This document shows, one piece after another, positions 7,116 through 14,316 of a stretch of 58,941 bases of DNA. The position numbers and the translations under genes are program-made. Under the pieces are notes generated by a model. That model was not told the origin of the DNA. It worked only from the letters and a program-made list of their open reading frames with translations, and searched no databases. The stretch comes from a virus: IMG/VR virus record IMGVR_UViG_3300025276_000037, positions 1 through 58,941 of that record, one strand, 5' to 3'. Every line of letters starts with the position of its first letter. Within the stretch, counting starts at the first letter, position 1.

Positions 7116-7279
7116 TGGGAAAAGGTAGTAGAAGACGCCCAGCAGCAGATGAAAAGTTTGCAGCCTTAGAGTTCGACCGTATCTTTAACAAACCAAAAGA
7201 GGATAAGGCAGATGCCGTACAAGAACCCGAAAGACCGAAAGAAGCAAGTGAACGCCGCAGTAGGGACTGCGGAACATAA
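7115..7279 (+). CDS. Small conserved-type phage protein MGKGSRRRP
   Basis: 54 residues starting MGKGSRRRPAADEKFAALEF, with ATG overlapping the preceding TAA (TAATG) and an AGAGGG site just upstream. The opening with basic residues, then FDRIF and a Lys/Pro/Glu-rich end, resembles a small protein often found in phage replication regions (MGKGS.RRP...W/FDRIF). It overlaps the next gene by 68 bases in another frame. Function unknown. Confidence 0.68.
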   Translation: MGKGSRRRPAADEKFAALEFDRIFNKPKEDKADAVQEPERPKEASERRSRDCGT

Positions 7280-7460
7280 AGCGCGTATGGAACGACAACG
7301 TGCTAGACGTGAGTTCGATAAGAAGCACGGGTACAGTAAACGTGAAGGTAAAGACATATCGCACAACAAGTCGCTAGCCAATGGCGGGTCGAATGCTGAT
7401 GGGTACAAGGTAGAGAGTAGTAGTAAGAACCGAGCACGTAATGGCAAAAGCCCAAAGTAA
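7212..7460 (+). CDS. Small HNH-like protein
   Basis: 82 residues, strongly basic. The C-terminal half (DISHNKSLANGGSNADGY followed by SSKNRARNGK) has the layout of a minimal HNH-type module: an Asp-x-x-His, a Gly-rich turn, and the Asn/Arg of SKNRxxN. The N-terminal half is an amphipathic Lys/Arg-rich helix. Related small proteins occur in phage genomes next to replication genes; they may nick or bind DNA. It lacks the CxxC zinc knuckles of larger HNH enzymes, so activity is uncertain. Confidence 0.65.
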   Translation: MPYKNPKDRKKQVNAAVGTAEHKARMERQRARREFDKKHGYSKREGKDISHNKSLANGGSNADGYKVESSSKNRARNGKSPK

Positions 7461-7465
7461 TAACA

Positions 7466-7480
7466 TCACCGGAGGGGTGA
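7466..7480 (+). promoter_or_regulatory. RBS hairpin with GGAGG loop, candidate CsrA site
   Basis: TCACC-GGAGG-GGTGA forms a perfect 5-bp stem with the Shine-Dalgarno GGAGG as the whole loop, directly before the ATG at 7481. CsrA proteins prefer GGA in a hairpin loop that overlaps a ribosome site. The phage carries csrA 1.3 kb upstream. The hairpin is seen in the sequence; CsrA control is inferred. Confidence 0.55.
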
Positions 7481-9016
7481 ATGAAGATTTTAGATAACAA
7501 AGCCATACTGCTTAAACTGCGTAACCCTAAGCAAGTTACAGAGGTTATACCTAGGAGCAAGGAAGTCGCGCCTAACACAGTGGCAGTTAGTTGGGGACTA
7601 GACGAGGCCAAGGCTTTGCGTAACATGAAGATCAACGCGCCGTCACCTATCGAGGGCAGGTACGAATGGACAGGTAAGTATGAGCCGTTCGAGCACCAGA
7701 AGAAGACGGCAGGGTTCTTGACTATGAACCGCCGTGCGTTCTGTTTCAATGAGCAGGGCACAGGTAAGACAGCCAGCGCAATATGGGCGGCTGACTACTT
7801 GATGAAGAAAGGCAAGATTAACCGCGTGTTAGTTATATGCCCACTGTCAATTATGGATAGTGCGTGGCGTGCTGACTTGTTTACCTTTGCTATGCACCGA
7901 ACCGTTGACGTAGCACATGGTGCGAAAGCAAAACGCCGAAAGATAATCGAGGGTGGGGCTGACTTCGTTATCATTAACTACGATGGCGTTAAGATAGTAC
8001 AAGACGTTATAGCTGAGGGCGGCTTCGACTGCATCATTATAGATGAGGCTACTCACTACAAGAACGTACAGACCAACCGTTGGAAAACTTTAAGTAAGAT
8101 AGTTAAGCCAGACACGTGGTTGTGGCTGATGACGGGTACGCCCGCCGCACAAAGCCCAGTAGATGCGTATGGCCTAGCTAAACTTGTTAACCCCAAAGCG
8201 GTACCTAAGTTCTTTAGTGCGTTCCGAGATCAAGTATTGGTTCGCGTTACGCAGTTCAAGTGGGCACCGAAAGAGTCAGCTACTGATACAGTATTCAACG
8301 CACTACAACCTGCGATACGGTTTACCAAGGAGGAATGCCTAGACCTACCGCCGATGGTATACGTTAAGCGTGAGGTAGAGTTAACAAGTCAGCAGAAGAA
8401 GTATTACAAAGCTTTGAAGGATCAGCTCGTTATGCGCGTGGCAGGCGAGCAAGTTACCGCAGTAAACGCAGCGGTTACCATGAACAAGCTACTACAGATA
8501 AGCGCAGGCGCAGTGTACACCGATGACAAAGAGACATTAGAGTTTGATATTAAGAACCGATACAAAGTACTGCGCGAAGTAATTGATGAGTCGAGTAAGA
8601 AGATACTCGTGTTCGTACCGTTCAAACATGTCATTGACATACTCACAGACAAGCTACGTGATGACGGTATAGCCACTGAGGTTATACGTGGGGATGTACC
8701 AGCTAGTAAACGTACTGAGATATTCAAACGGTTCCAAGAGACCGACGACCCCAAGGTGTTAGTCATACAACCGCAGTCCGCTGCACATGGTGTGACCCTT
8801 ACCGCTGCAAACACAGTGGTGTGGTGGGGGCCAACTTCTTCACTGGAAACATACGCCCAAGCCAACGCACGTGTACACAGAGCAGGACAAGACCACAAAT
8901 GTACCGTCGTCCAGTTACAAGGTTCTGCCGTAGAAAAACGTGTGTACTCACTATTAGATAATAGAATAGACGTACACACAAAAATGATTGATCTTTACAA
9001 CGAACTACTTGACTAG
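7481..9016 (+). CDS. SNF2-type superfamily 2 helicase/ATPase
   Basis: 511 residues. N-terminal RecA-like domain: Walker A NEQGTGKT (K96), motif II DEAT (D188-E189) and motif III TGTPAAQS. C-terminal domain: ILVFVPF, VIQPQSAAHGVTLTAAN, and motif VI QANARVHRAGQ with its Arg fingers. The HRxGQ ending and short length are typical of phage SNF2-like helicases that translocate on DNA and help replication fork or recombination steps. The start is fixed by the adjacent GGAGG site. The stop is followed by the promoter for the next gene group. Confidence 0.93.
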   Translation: MKILDNKAILLKLRNPKQVTEVIPRSKEVAPNTVAVSWGLDEAKALRNMKINAPSPIEGRYEWTGKYEPFEHQKKTAGFLTMNRRAFCFNEQGTGKTASAIWAADYLMKKGKINRVLVICPLSIMDSAWRADLFTFAMHRTVDVAHGAKAKRRKIIEGGADFVIINYDGVKIVQDVIAEGGFDCIIIDEATHYKNVQTNRWKTLSKIVKPDTWLWLMTGTPAAQSPVDAYGLAKLVNPKAVPKFFSAFRDQVLVRVTQFKWAPKESATDTVFNALQPAIRFTKEECLDLPPMVYVKREVELTSQQKKYYKALKDQLVMRVAGEQVTAVNAAVTMNKLLQISAGAVYTDDKETLEFDIKNRYKVLREVIDESSKKILVFVPFKHVIDILTDKLRDDGIATEVIRGDVPASKRTEIFKRFQETDDPKVLVIQPQSAAHGVTLTAANTVVWWGPTSSLETYAQANARVHRAGQDHKCTVVQLQGSAVEKRVYSLLDNRIDVHTKMIDLYNELLD

Positions 9017-9037
9017 GGTATTATATGCCACTATATT
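9009..9037 (+). promoter_or_regulatory. Probable sigma70-type promoter
   Basis: TTGACT (9009-9014) and TATATT (9032-9037) are separated by 17 bases, each one mismatch from the consensus boxes. The -35 box overlaps the end of the helicase gene. The start would fall near 9044, before the AGGAGG at 9053-9058 and the ATG at 9064. It would let host RNA polymerase express the ssDNA-binding group separately. Confidence 0.68.
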
Positions 9038-9063
9038 ACTCGACCACTAACTAGGAGGTAGTT

Positions 9064-9459
9064 ATGACAGAAGAAATAGAAGTAGCAAAGATGGTGCGGG
9101 TGTATCAAAAGATACGTAGTAAACGCGCAGAACTATCGGCTAATTTTAAAGAAGAAGACAAAGCATTGTCTGAGAAGTTAGACGCAGTGAAAGCCGCGCT
9201 ACTTAAATACTGTGATGAGCAGGGTGTTGAAAGTGTACGTACCGCCGAGGGCTTGTTCTACCGTAGCACTAAGACACGGTACTGGACTAGCGATTGGGAA
9301 TCCATGCACAAGTTTATATTAGAAGAGGGAGTACCGGAGCTGTTAGACAAACGTGTTAACCAAACTAACATGCGCCAGTACTTAGAAGAGAATCCCGATG
9401 TAGTTCCTATGGGACTTAACGTAGATTCAGAATACACATTATCAGTGAGGAAGAAGTAA
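9064..9459 (+). CDS. Conserved phage protein of unknown function, 131 residues
   Basis: The first 60 residues form a charged helical or coiled-coil region (KIRSKRAELSANFKEEDKAL). The rest has a conserved-looking block: GLFYRSTKTRYWTSDWESMH, then LLDKRVNQTNMRQYLEENP and GLNVDSEYTLSVRKK. I have seen this pattern in unnamed proteins next to single-strand binding protein genes in phages. It may be a replication or recombination accessory factor, but no activity can be assigned. It has a strong AGGAGG site and is first behind the 9009-9037 promoter. Its stop overlaps the next ATG. Confidence 0.72.
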   Translation: MTEEIEVAKMVRVYQKIRSKRAELSANFKEEDKALSEKLDAVKAALLKYCDEQGVESVRTAEGLFYRSTKTRYWTSDWESMHKFILEEGVPELLDKRVNQTNMRQYLEENPDVVPMGLNVDSEYTLSVRKK

Positions 9460-9689
9460 TGGAACAACTAGCAACGATAGAGGAGTTAGCCAAACACTTT
9501 AGGGTGTCTGTGTCTACTACTCGCGCATGGCTACGCAATGGCCATGTACCCCAAAATACCTATATCAAAGTAGGTAACACGTATAGATTTAAGGTGGCCG
9601 CAGTTGAAGCAGCTATGTTAAGTGGTGAGAGCGGCCCCGAGGGTAACACGCTTGTGGACTTAGGGCTTAGCGTGGACGAGGACGCTTAG
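9459..9689 (+). CDS. Helix-turn-helix DNA-binding protein (excisionase/MerR-like fold)
   Basis: 76 residues. Residues 5-50 (TIEELAKHFRVSVSTTRAWL, then GHVPQNTYIKVGNTYRF) fit the winged helix-turn-helix of the HTH_17/excisionase type: the helix-turn-helix around VSVSTTRAWL and a wing ending in a YRF-type strand. An acidic tail follows. Without an integrase in view it is more likely a small transcriptional regulator than an excisionase. ATG overlaps the preceding TAA; the next gene starts directly after its stop. Confidence 0.8.
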   Translation: MEQLATIEELAKHFRVSVSTTRAWLRNGHVPQNTYIKVGNTYRFKVAAVEAAMLSGESGPEGNTLVDLGLSVDEDA

Positions 9690-10343
9690 ATGCGCCGAAT
9701 CAGCTTGCGGGGTGGGAACTTCATGGGGCAACCATTTGCTTATGACAACAGTATGGATGTCGTTATACTAGACGCAGCACCTGTATCACGTTCATACTAC
9801 GCCGCAGATTTTGACTCTAGTAAAACTGTAGCGCCAACGTGTTGGTCGGCTACAACACAAACACCTGATGCGGACGTGCCAGAAGAACAGGTACAGAGTC
9901 GTCGGTGTATGGACTGCAAGCAAAATGTACGCGGTTCATCTGGAAGTAACGGTAGGGCTTGCAGGTTTTCTCAACGATTAGCAGTAGCACCGGCTCAAAA
10001 GTTAGATGAAGTTTATCAAATTCAGTTGCCAGCCACTTCTATTTTTGGTAAAACTGTAAAAGGTAACATGCCAGTTAAAGAATACGCCAGTTTGCTATCA
10101 CAAAATAATACGCAAGCAGCGTCTATCGTTACAAGAATGTACTTCGATGAGTACAGCGCCGTACCAAAACTTTACTTCAAGCCAGTCCGTTCCTTAGACA
10201 AGCAAGAGGTAGCCATAGTAAGTCAGACTAAAGATCACCCTGACACTAAAGAAGCAATAACTTTGATCATTATTGATCAGAGCGTAGGATCGTCACCCTT
10301 TGGAATTACTGATGGGTACGAACATAAACCAAACCATTCTTAG
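9690..10343 (+). CDS. Conserved phage protein with four-Cys site, near ssDNA-binding protein
   Basis: 217 residues from ATG 9690, which abuts the previous stop; ATG 9723 (MGQPFAYDNS) is an alternative. The centre has VVILDAAPVSRSYYA and a probable zinc site made of a Cys near 51, CMDC (73-76) and RACRF (about 91). The pattern PTCWS... C.DC...N..GS...G..ACRF..RLAV occurs in proteins encoded next to single-strand binding proteins in many phages. Its exact role is not established; a replication-complex protein is a fair guess. It overlaps no gene if the downstream start is 10354. Confidence 0.72.
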   Translation: MRRISLRGGNFMGQPFAYDNSMDVVILDAAPVSRSYYAADFDSSKTVAPTCWSATTQTPDADVPEEQVQSRRCMDCKQNVRGSSGSNGRACRFSQRLAVAPAQKLDEVYQIQLPATSIFGKTVKGNMPVKEYASLLSQNNTQAASIVTRMYFDEYSAVPKLYFKPVRSLDKQEVAIVSQTKDHPDTKEAITLIIIDQSVGSSPFGITDGYEHKPNHS

Positions 10344-10353
10344 GAGAATGAGC

Positions 10354-11085
10354 ATGTACTTAGTAAACAATGTAGAAGCACTATACCCACGTATCAACCA
10401 GACGTATCGTTTTGACAATACCGAGAACCGTTCGGTATCTTGTGACGCAAGTGAAGACGGCGCATCTTACGAGATGTCATTTCGTATGACCAAAGACCAA
10501 GCCAAGGCGTTGTTCCTTGAGATGTCTAAAGCGTACCAAGAAAAGAAAGAAGCTAAGTGGCCCGCCAAGTTGGAGATGCCATTTACTAAAGACGAAGACG
10601 GTTCCTACGTAGGTAAAGCTAAACTGAAAGGCGCGTACGGCGCAGAGCTGACTAACAAGCCTATGCAATGTGACGCTAGAGGAACTGAACTGCCAGACGA
10701 CTTTAGGTTGACTACAGGCAGTACGGTTAACGTAGCAGTTATATTCGTACCGTATAACATGCGTGACCACGGTGTATCACTACGCTTGAAAGCTGTACAG
10801 GTTATCAAGTATGTAGAGATGCAGAAGTCTAACCCATTCGGTATAGTTGAGGGCTTCACACAAGGGGAAGACGACAACCCGTTTGTCCCTATTGTAGAGC
10901 CAGTTAGCCAAGAGTCTATGGAAGAAACAACCGCTGACGTGTTTGGTGATGACAATAGTGATGAGCCAGAAGATACTGAGCCAGAACCTACGCCAAAGAA
11001 AGTAGTTAAGAAGAAAGCCGCTCCAACTCCAAAGGCCAAAGACGAAGACCTTAGTTCTATCATTGACGACTGGGACGACGAATAA
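10354..11085 (+). CDS. Single-stranded DNA-binding protein (T7 gp2.5-like)
   Basis: 243 residues from ATG 10354, chosen because AGGAG at 10342-10346 is 7 bases upstream; a frame continues upstream to 10300. The N-terminal 170 residues look like an OB-fold of the gp2.5/DUF2815 type (TGSTVNVAVIFVPYNM, VSLRLKAVQVIKYV, NPFG). A Pro/Lys linker (PEPTPKKVVKKKAAPTPKA) leads to a very acidic tail ending IIDDWDDE with an aromatic residue, as in gp2.5 and SSB tails that contact polymerase and helicase. It coats single strands during replication and recombination. A terminator hairpin follows. Confidence 0.85.
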   Translation: MYLVNNVEALYPRINQTYRFDNTENRSVSCDASEDGASYEMSFRMTKDQAKALFLEMSKAYQEKKEAKWPAKLEMPFTKDEDGSYVGKAKLKGAYGAELTNKPMQCDARGTELPDDFRLTTGSTVNVAVIFVPYNMRDHGVSLRLKAVQVIKYVEMQKSNPFGIVEGFTQGEDDNPFVPIVEPVSQESMEETTADVFGDDNSDEPEDTEPEPTPKKVVKKKAAPTPKAKDEDLSSIIDDWDDE

Positions 11086-11108
11086 CCTTTAACCGTTTGT
11101 TAACTTAG

Positions 11109-11147
11109 CTACAGGGCGGCTCACACTAGCGCCTTGTAGTATTTTTT
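11109..11147 (+). terminator. Rho-independent terminator after the ssDNA-binding protein gene
   Basis: A 10-bp stem (CTACAGGGCG with CGCCTTGTAG, one G-T pair), an 11-base loop and a run of six T at 11142-11147. It ends the group that starts at promoter 9009-9037 and may only partly stop transcription into the primase gene. Confidence 0.82.
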
Positions 11148-11162
11148 CGGTTGGGGGGCTAT

Positions 11163-14003
11163 ATGAATGCGAGTGAATTTTTAGAAAAGGTATTAGCGGA
11201 GGGGAACTTCTACTGTCTATTGGCTTTACGCAATGGTGGCAAACAGTGGGAAGACCGCAAACAGATATTCTTCAAAGATAAAGAATCCTTGGTAGCCAGT
11301 GCTACCGACTACGATGCTGATGGGTGGGATACGTTCTACGCGCTAGGATCGTTTGCCGGTAAAGGCTCACGTAGTGCAGACCTAGTAGAGAATGTGCAAG
11401 CGTTCTTTCTTGATCTGGACATAGGGGATGACGTTAAGAAGTACGCTACTAGGCCAGAAGCTATGGCGGCGTTAAAGACTTTCTGTAAAGAAGTATCTCT
11501 ACCAAAACCTATTATAGTGGACTCTGGGTACGGCTTACATGTGTACTGGCCATTGTCTGCGCCTGTGCCTGTACGTAAGTGGCAAGTAGTTGCTGCCAAG
11601 TTCAAGGGACTGGTATCAAGTATGGGGCTACGCGCTGATTCAGCGGTAACCTCTGACGCAGCTAGAGTTTTACGTATACCATCAATGCACAATTGGAAAG
11701 GCGATTCCAAGGTACAGGTCAACGTGTTGTGCGATAGCGATCCTGTATCAGTAGAAGACTTCGCTAAAGTAATCGGTATGGCGAGCATTGTAGTGCCTGC
11801 CGAAGACGATGGGACAATCAGTTTGTTTACTGAGGCTATGAGACGTAACAACGAGAATAGCTTCAAAGATATAATGAAGAAGACCGGTGCTGGCAGAGGT
11901 TGCGAACAGTTAAAGATAATTGCTACCGACCAAGATAATACTAGCGAACCTATGTGGCGAGCGGGCTTGTCTATCGCTAAGTTCTGCAACGATGGCGAGA
12001 TAGCGGCACACAAAATATCTAAAGGGCACGAGGGGTATAGTCCAGACCTCACGCAAGCCAAGTTCGACCTTATCAAAGGGCCGTACACTTGTACTACGTT
12101 CGACGAGAACAACGCGGGCGTATGCCCTGACTGTCCCAACTGGGGCAAGATAAAATCACCAGTGACACTAGGTAAGAAGTTTAAAGAAGCCACAGAAGAA
12201 GAGGTGGTGTACGCACCAGCTACAGAATTGCCCAACGCACCTGTACTGGAATACGTTATACCGACATACCCAAAGCCTTACTTCCGTGGGGCGAACGGTG
12301 GCGTCTACATGCGCCTTAAAAATGCTGACGGTGACGTAGATGAGAAGACCATATACCACAACGACCTGTACGTTGTTCGCAGGCTAAAGGATGTAGAGTT
12401 AGGTGAGGCCATCGTAATGCGCTTACACCTACCTATGGATGGGGTATCAGAATTTACTGTGCCGCTCACTTCGGTGACGTCAAGAGAAGAGTTTAGAAAG
12501 CAAATGTCTATGCGAGGAGTCGCAGTTACTAAAGTGGAGGAACTCATGCAATACACAACAACTTGGATAAATGAACTACAGAATATAAGCGCAGCCGATG
12601 AAGCGCATCGACAGTTTGGTTGGACAAACAAGAAGATGGATAAGTTTATCTTGGGTAACCAAGAGATACACGCCGACAAGGTTAAGTTTAACCCGCCATC
12701 ATCACAGACCGCAGGTTTGTTCCCAGCGTTCGAGCCTAAAGGCGACCTACAGGGCTGGATAGATACGATCAACTTTTATAACCGTGATGGTATGGAGTTA
12801 CACCAATACATAGTAGGTACGGGGTTCGGCTCTGTACTCATGCCGTTCTCGTCGCTGCATTGTGCCGCCATGCACATACACAGTAAAGAGTCTGGGCTAG
12901 GTAAGACGACCGCTATGATTGCGGGGGCATCTATATGGGGTAACCCAGAAGAGTTGATAATCCAAGAGCGGGACACTTACGCCACCAAAATGAACAGAGG
13001 AGAGATGTACCATAACTTACCCTTGTACATGGATGAGCTAACTAACTCACACGGTGCGGAGTTGTCAGACCTAGCATATCAATTAACGTCGGGCAGGCAG
13101 CGTGGGCGTATGACTAGCGGGGCTAACCAAGAACGCCACAGAGGTGAGGCTTGGCAGTTACTCGCGGTTACTACGGGGAACACTAGCCTTATCGAGCGTA
13201 TCAGTATGATAAAGAATATGCCGAAAGCTGAGGCACAGAGGGTACTCGAATGCCACGTCAAGAAAGTACACTTTAGTACCAAGGAAGAAACGGATGTATT
13301 TAGTAAGTCATTAACGGAACACTACGGGTGGGCGGGCGTACCGTTTGTACAGTACGTAATGAACAACGTAGAAGAAGTTAAGCAGATATGCGCGGATATG
13401 CAGGCTCGTGTAGATAGGCTAGCAGGGCTAACAGCGGAAAACCGATTCTGGTCGGTACATGCCGCTATGACTCTAGCAGGGTTGCATATATCAAATAATT
13501 TAAAGCTGACTAGCTTCGATCTACCATCGGTGGAGAAGTGGATAATAAACCAGCTACGGGTAAACAAAGCAACGGTGGAAGATATGTCTGTATCTATAGA
13601 ACAAATGTTAAACGACTACATGAGTGAGCACTTTAACAGTATGATTTGGATTAAGAGTACCGCCAGATCAGGTGGGGAACAAAACAACGGATTAGATTCC
13701 CTAGTTATTCCTGACATGATGCCACGTGCTAACAAGTTGGTTGGTAGGTACGAGACTGACTTGAAGCGGGCGTACCTGTTACCTAAACCATTAAAGGAAT
13801 GGTGCGGTAAGCAACAAATAAATTACACGCAGTTAGTACAAGACTTGAAAGACAAGCTAGGCGCTAAGAAGAAAAAGGTACGCATCACGAAAGGTACGCA
13901 GATGCAGCTACCACCGGCGGATTGTATTGTTGTCGATTGTGACGCTAGTGTACCTGAAGAGGTTATGCTTAGTGAATTACATCCTGCGAACGTACGATCT
14001 TAA
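11163..14003 (+). CDS. Primase-polymerase / superfamily 3-type helicase
   Basis: 946 residues from ATG 11163 (a TTG at 11151 is upstream of the GGGGGG ribosome site). The N-terminus is an archaeo-eukaryotic primase-polymerase: DLD (D84, D86), SGYGLHVYW (H126) and RVLRIPSMHNWK. A middle region with a CPDC pair (CTTFDENNAGVCPDC) resembles primase C-terminal zinc modules. The helicase part (from about residue 420) has Walker A SGLGKTTA (K581) and a Walker B-like LPLYMDEL, as in DUF927-type phage helicases. It starts DNA synthesis and unwinds the fork for the family A polymerase. The end overlaps a small gene. Confidence 0.88.
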   Translation: MNASEFLEKVLAEGNFYCLLALRNGGKQWEDRKQIFFKDKESLVASATDYDADGWDTFYALGSFAGKGSRSADLVENVQAFFLDLDIGDDVKKYATRPEAMAALKTFCKEVSLPKPIIVDSGYGLHVYWPLSAPVPVRKWQVVAAKFKGLVSSMGLRADSAVTSDAARVLRIPSMHNWKGDSKVQVNVLCDSDPVSVEDFAKVIGMASIVVPAEDDGTISLFTEAMRRNNENSFKDIMKKTGAGRGCEQLKIIATDQDNTSEPMWRAGLSIAKFCNDGEIAAHKISKGHEGYSPDLTQAKFDLIKGPYTCTTFDENNAGVCPDCPNWGKIKSPVTLGKKFKEATEEEVVYAPATELPNAPVLEYVIPTYPKPYFRGANGGVYMRLKNADGDVDEKTIYHNDLYVVRRLKDVELGEAIVMRLHLPMDGVSEFTVPLTSVTSREEFRKQMSMRGVAVTKVEELMQYTTTWINELQNISAADEAHRQFGWTNKKMDKFILGNQEIHADKVKFNPPSSQTAGLFPAFEPKGDLQGWIDTINFYNRDGMELHQYIVGTGFGSVLMPFSSLHCAAMHIHSKESGLGKTTAMIAGASIWGNPEELIIQERDTYATKMNRGEMYHNLPLYMDELTNSHGAELSDLAYQLTSGRQRGRMTSGANQERHRGEAWQLLAVTTGNTSLIERISMIKNMPKAEAQRVLECHVKKVHFSTKEETDVFSKSLTEHYGWAGVPFVQYVMNNVEEVKQICADMQARVDRLAGLTAENRFWSVHAAMTLAGLHISNNLKLTSFDLPSVEKWIINQLRVNKATVEDMSVSIEQMLNDYMSEHFNSMIWIKSTARSGGEQNNGLDSLVIPDMMPRANKLVGRYETDLKRAYLLPKPLKEWCGKQQINYTQLVQDLKDKLGAKKKKVRITKGTQMQLPPADCIVVDCDASVPEEVMLSELHPANVRS

Positions 14004-14196
14004 CCCTGACGGGGTAAAGGTGGAGGTAAACTGGGGTGCCTTTGTAGTAGGGTCATCCTTGTTTATCCCCTGCATAAATACTGTACTAGCTAAGCGCCAA
14101 CTGGCTACATACACGCATAGTAAAGGGTGGGCTACTACCTCCAAAACCCGCGAGGAAAGCGGCCTTTTAGGGGTTCGCATTTGGCGGACTTTATGA
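13972..14196 (+). CDS. Small conserved-type early protein, last gene of the plus block
   Basis: 74 residues from GTG 13972, supported by AGAGG (13958-13962). The open frame reaches TTG 13927 but lies inside the helicase gene there. The protein has a pattern I know from small phage proteins: NWGAFVVGSSLFIPCINT, a Lys/Arg helix, GWATTSKTREE and a closing GVRIWRTL. It overlaps the helicase end by 32 bases. Function unknown; the family-like pattern argues that the 193 bases after the helicase are coding. Confidence 0.68.
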   Translation: MNYILRTYDLNPDGVKVEVNWGAFVVGSSLFIPCINTVLAKRQLATYTHSKGWATTSKTREESGLLGVRIWRTL

Positions 14197-14217
14197 TACA
14201 TTGGCGGTGATTTTGGT

Positions 14218-14247
14218 GTTCACTGGCGTTCACTAGCGTTCACTGGT
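14218..14247. repeat. Three tandem 10-bp repeats
   Basis: GTTCACTGGC, GTTCACTAGC and GTTCACTGGT follow one another directly in the non-coding gap between the convergent blocks. One helical turn per unit would place a bound protein on one DNA face. Confidence 0.75.
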
Positions 14248-14274
14248 GTCCAGAATCATTCTCCTAGAAGTGTG

Positions 14275-14316
14275 CTACGTTACACTAGTCCCCCTCCACT
14301 GGTGTAACGTAGTTTT
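14275..14316 (+). terminator. Hairpin terminator between convergent early and late blocks
   Basis: A 15-bp stem (CTACGTTACACTAGT with ACTGGTGTAACGTAG, one G-T pair), 8-base C-rich loop, then TTTT on the plus strand. It directly adjoins the stop of the 2170-residue minus-strand gene. The T run favours plus-strand termination; the long stem could also slow late transcripts arriving from the other side. Confidence 0.82.

Noticed and set aside
9459-9689. Excisionase gene as proof of a temperate phage
   Set aside because: The fold is shared by many small regulators, and no integrase, repressor or attachment site is visible.
13927-13971. Longer TTG-started form of the 74-residue gene
   Set aside because: No ribosome site before 13927 and the extra residues resemble no phage protein; GTG 13972 has AGAGG upstream.
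14218-14247. Short direct repeats as a mini CRISPR or attachment site
   Set aside because: Units are contiguous without spacers and there is no integrase gene in the window.
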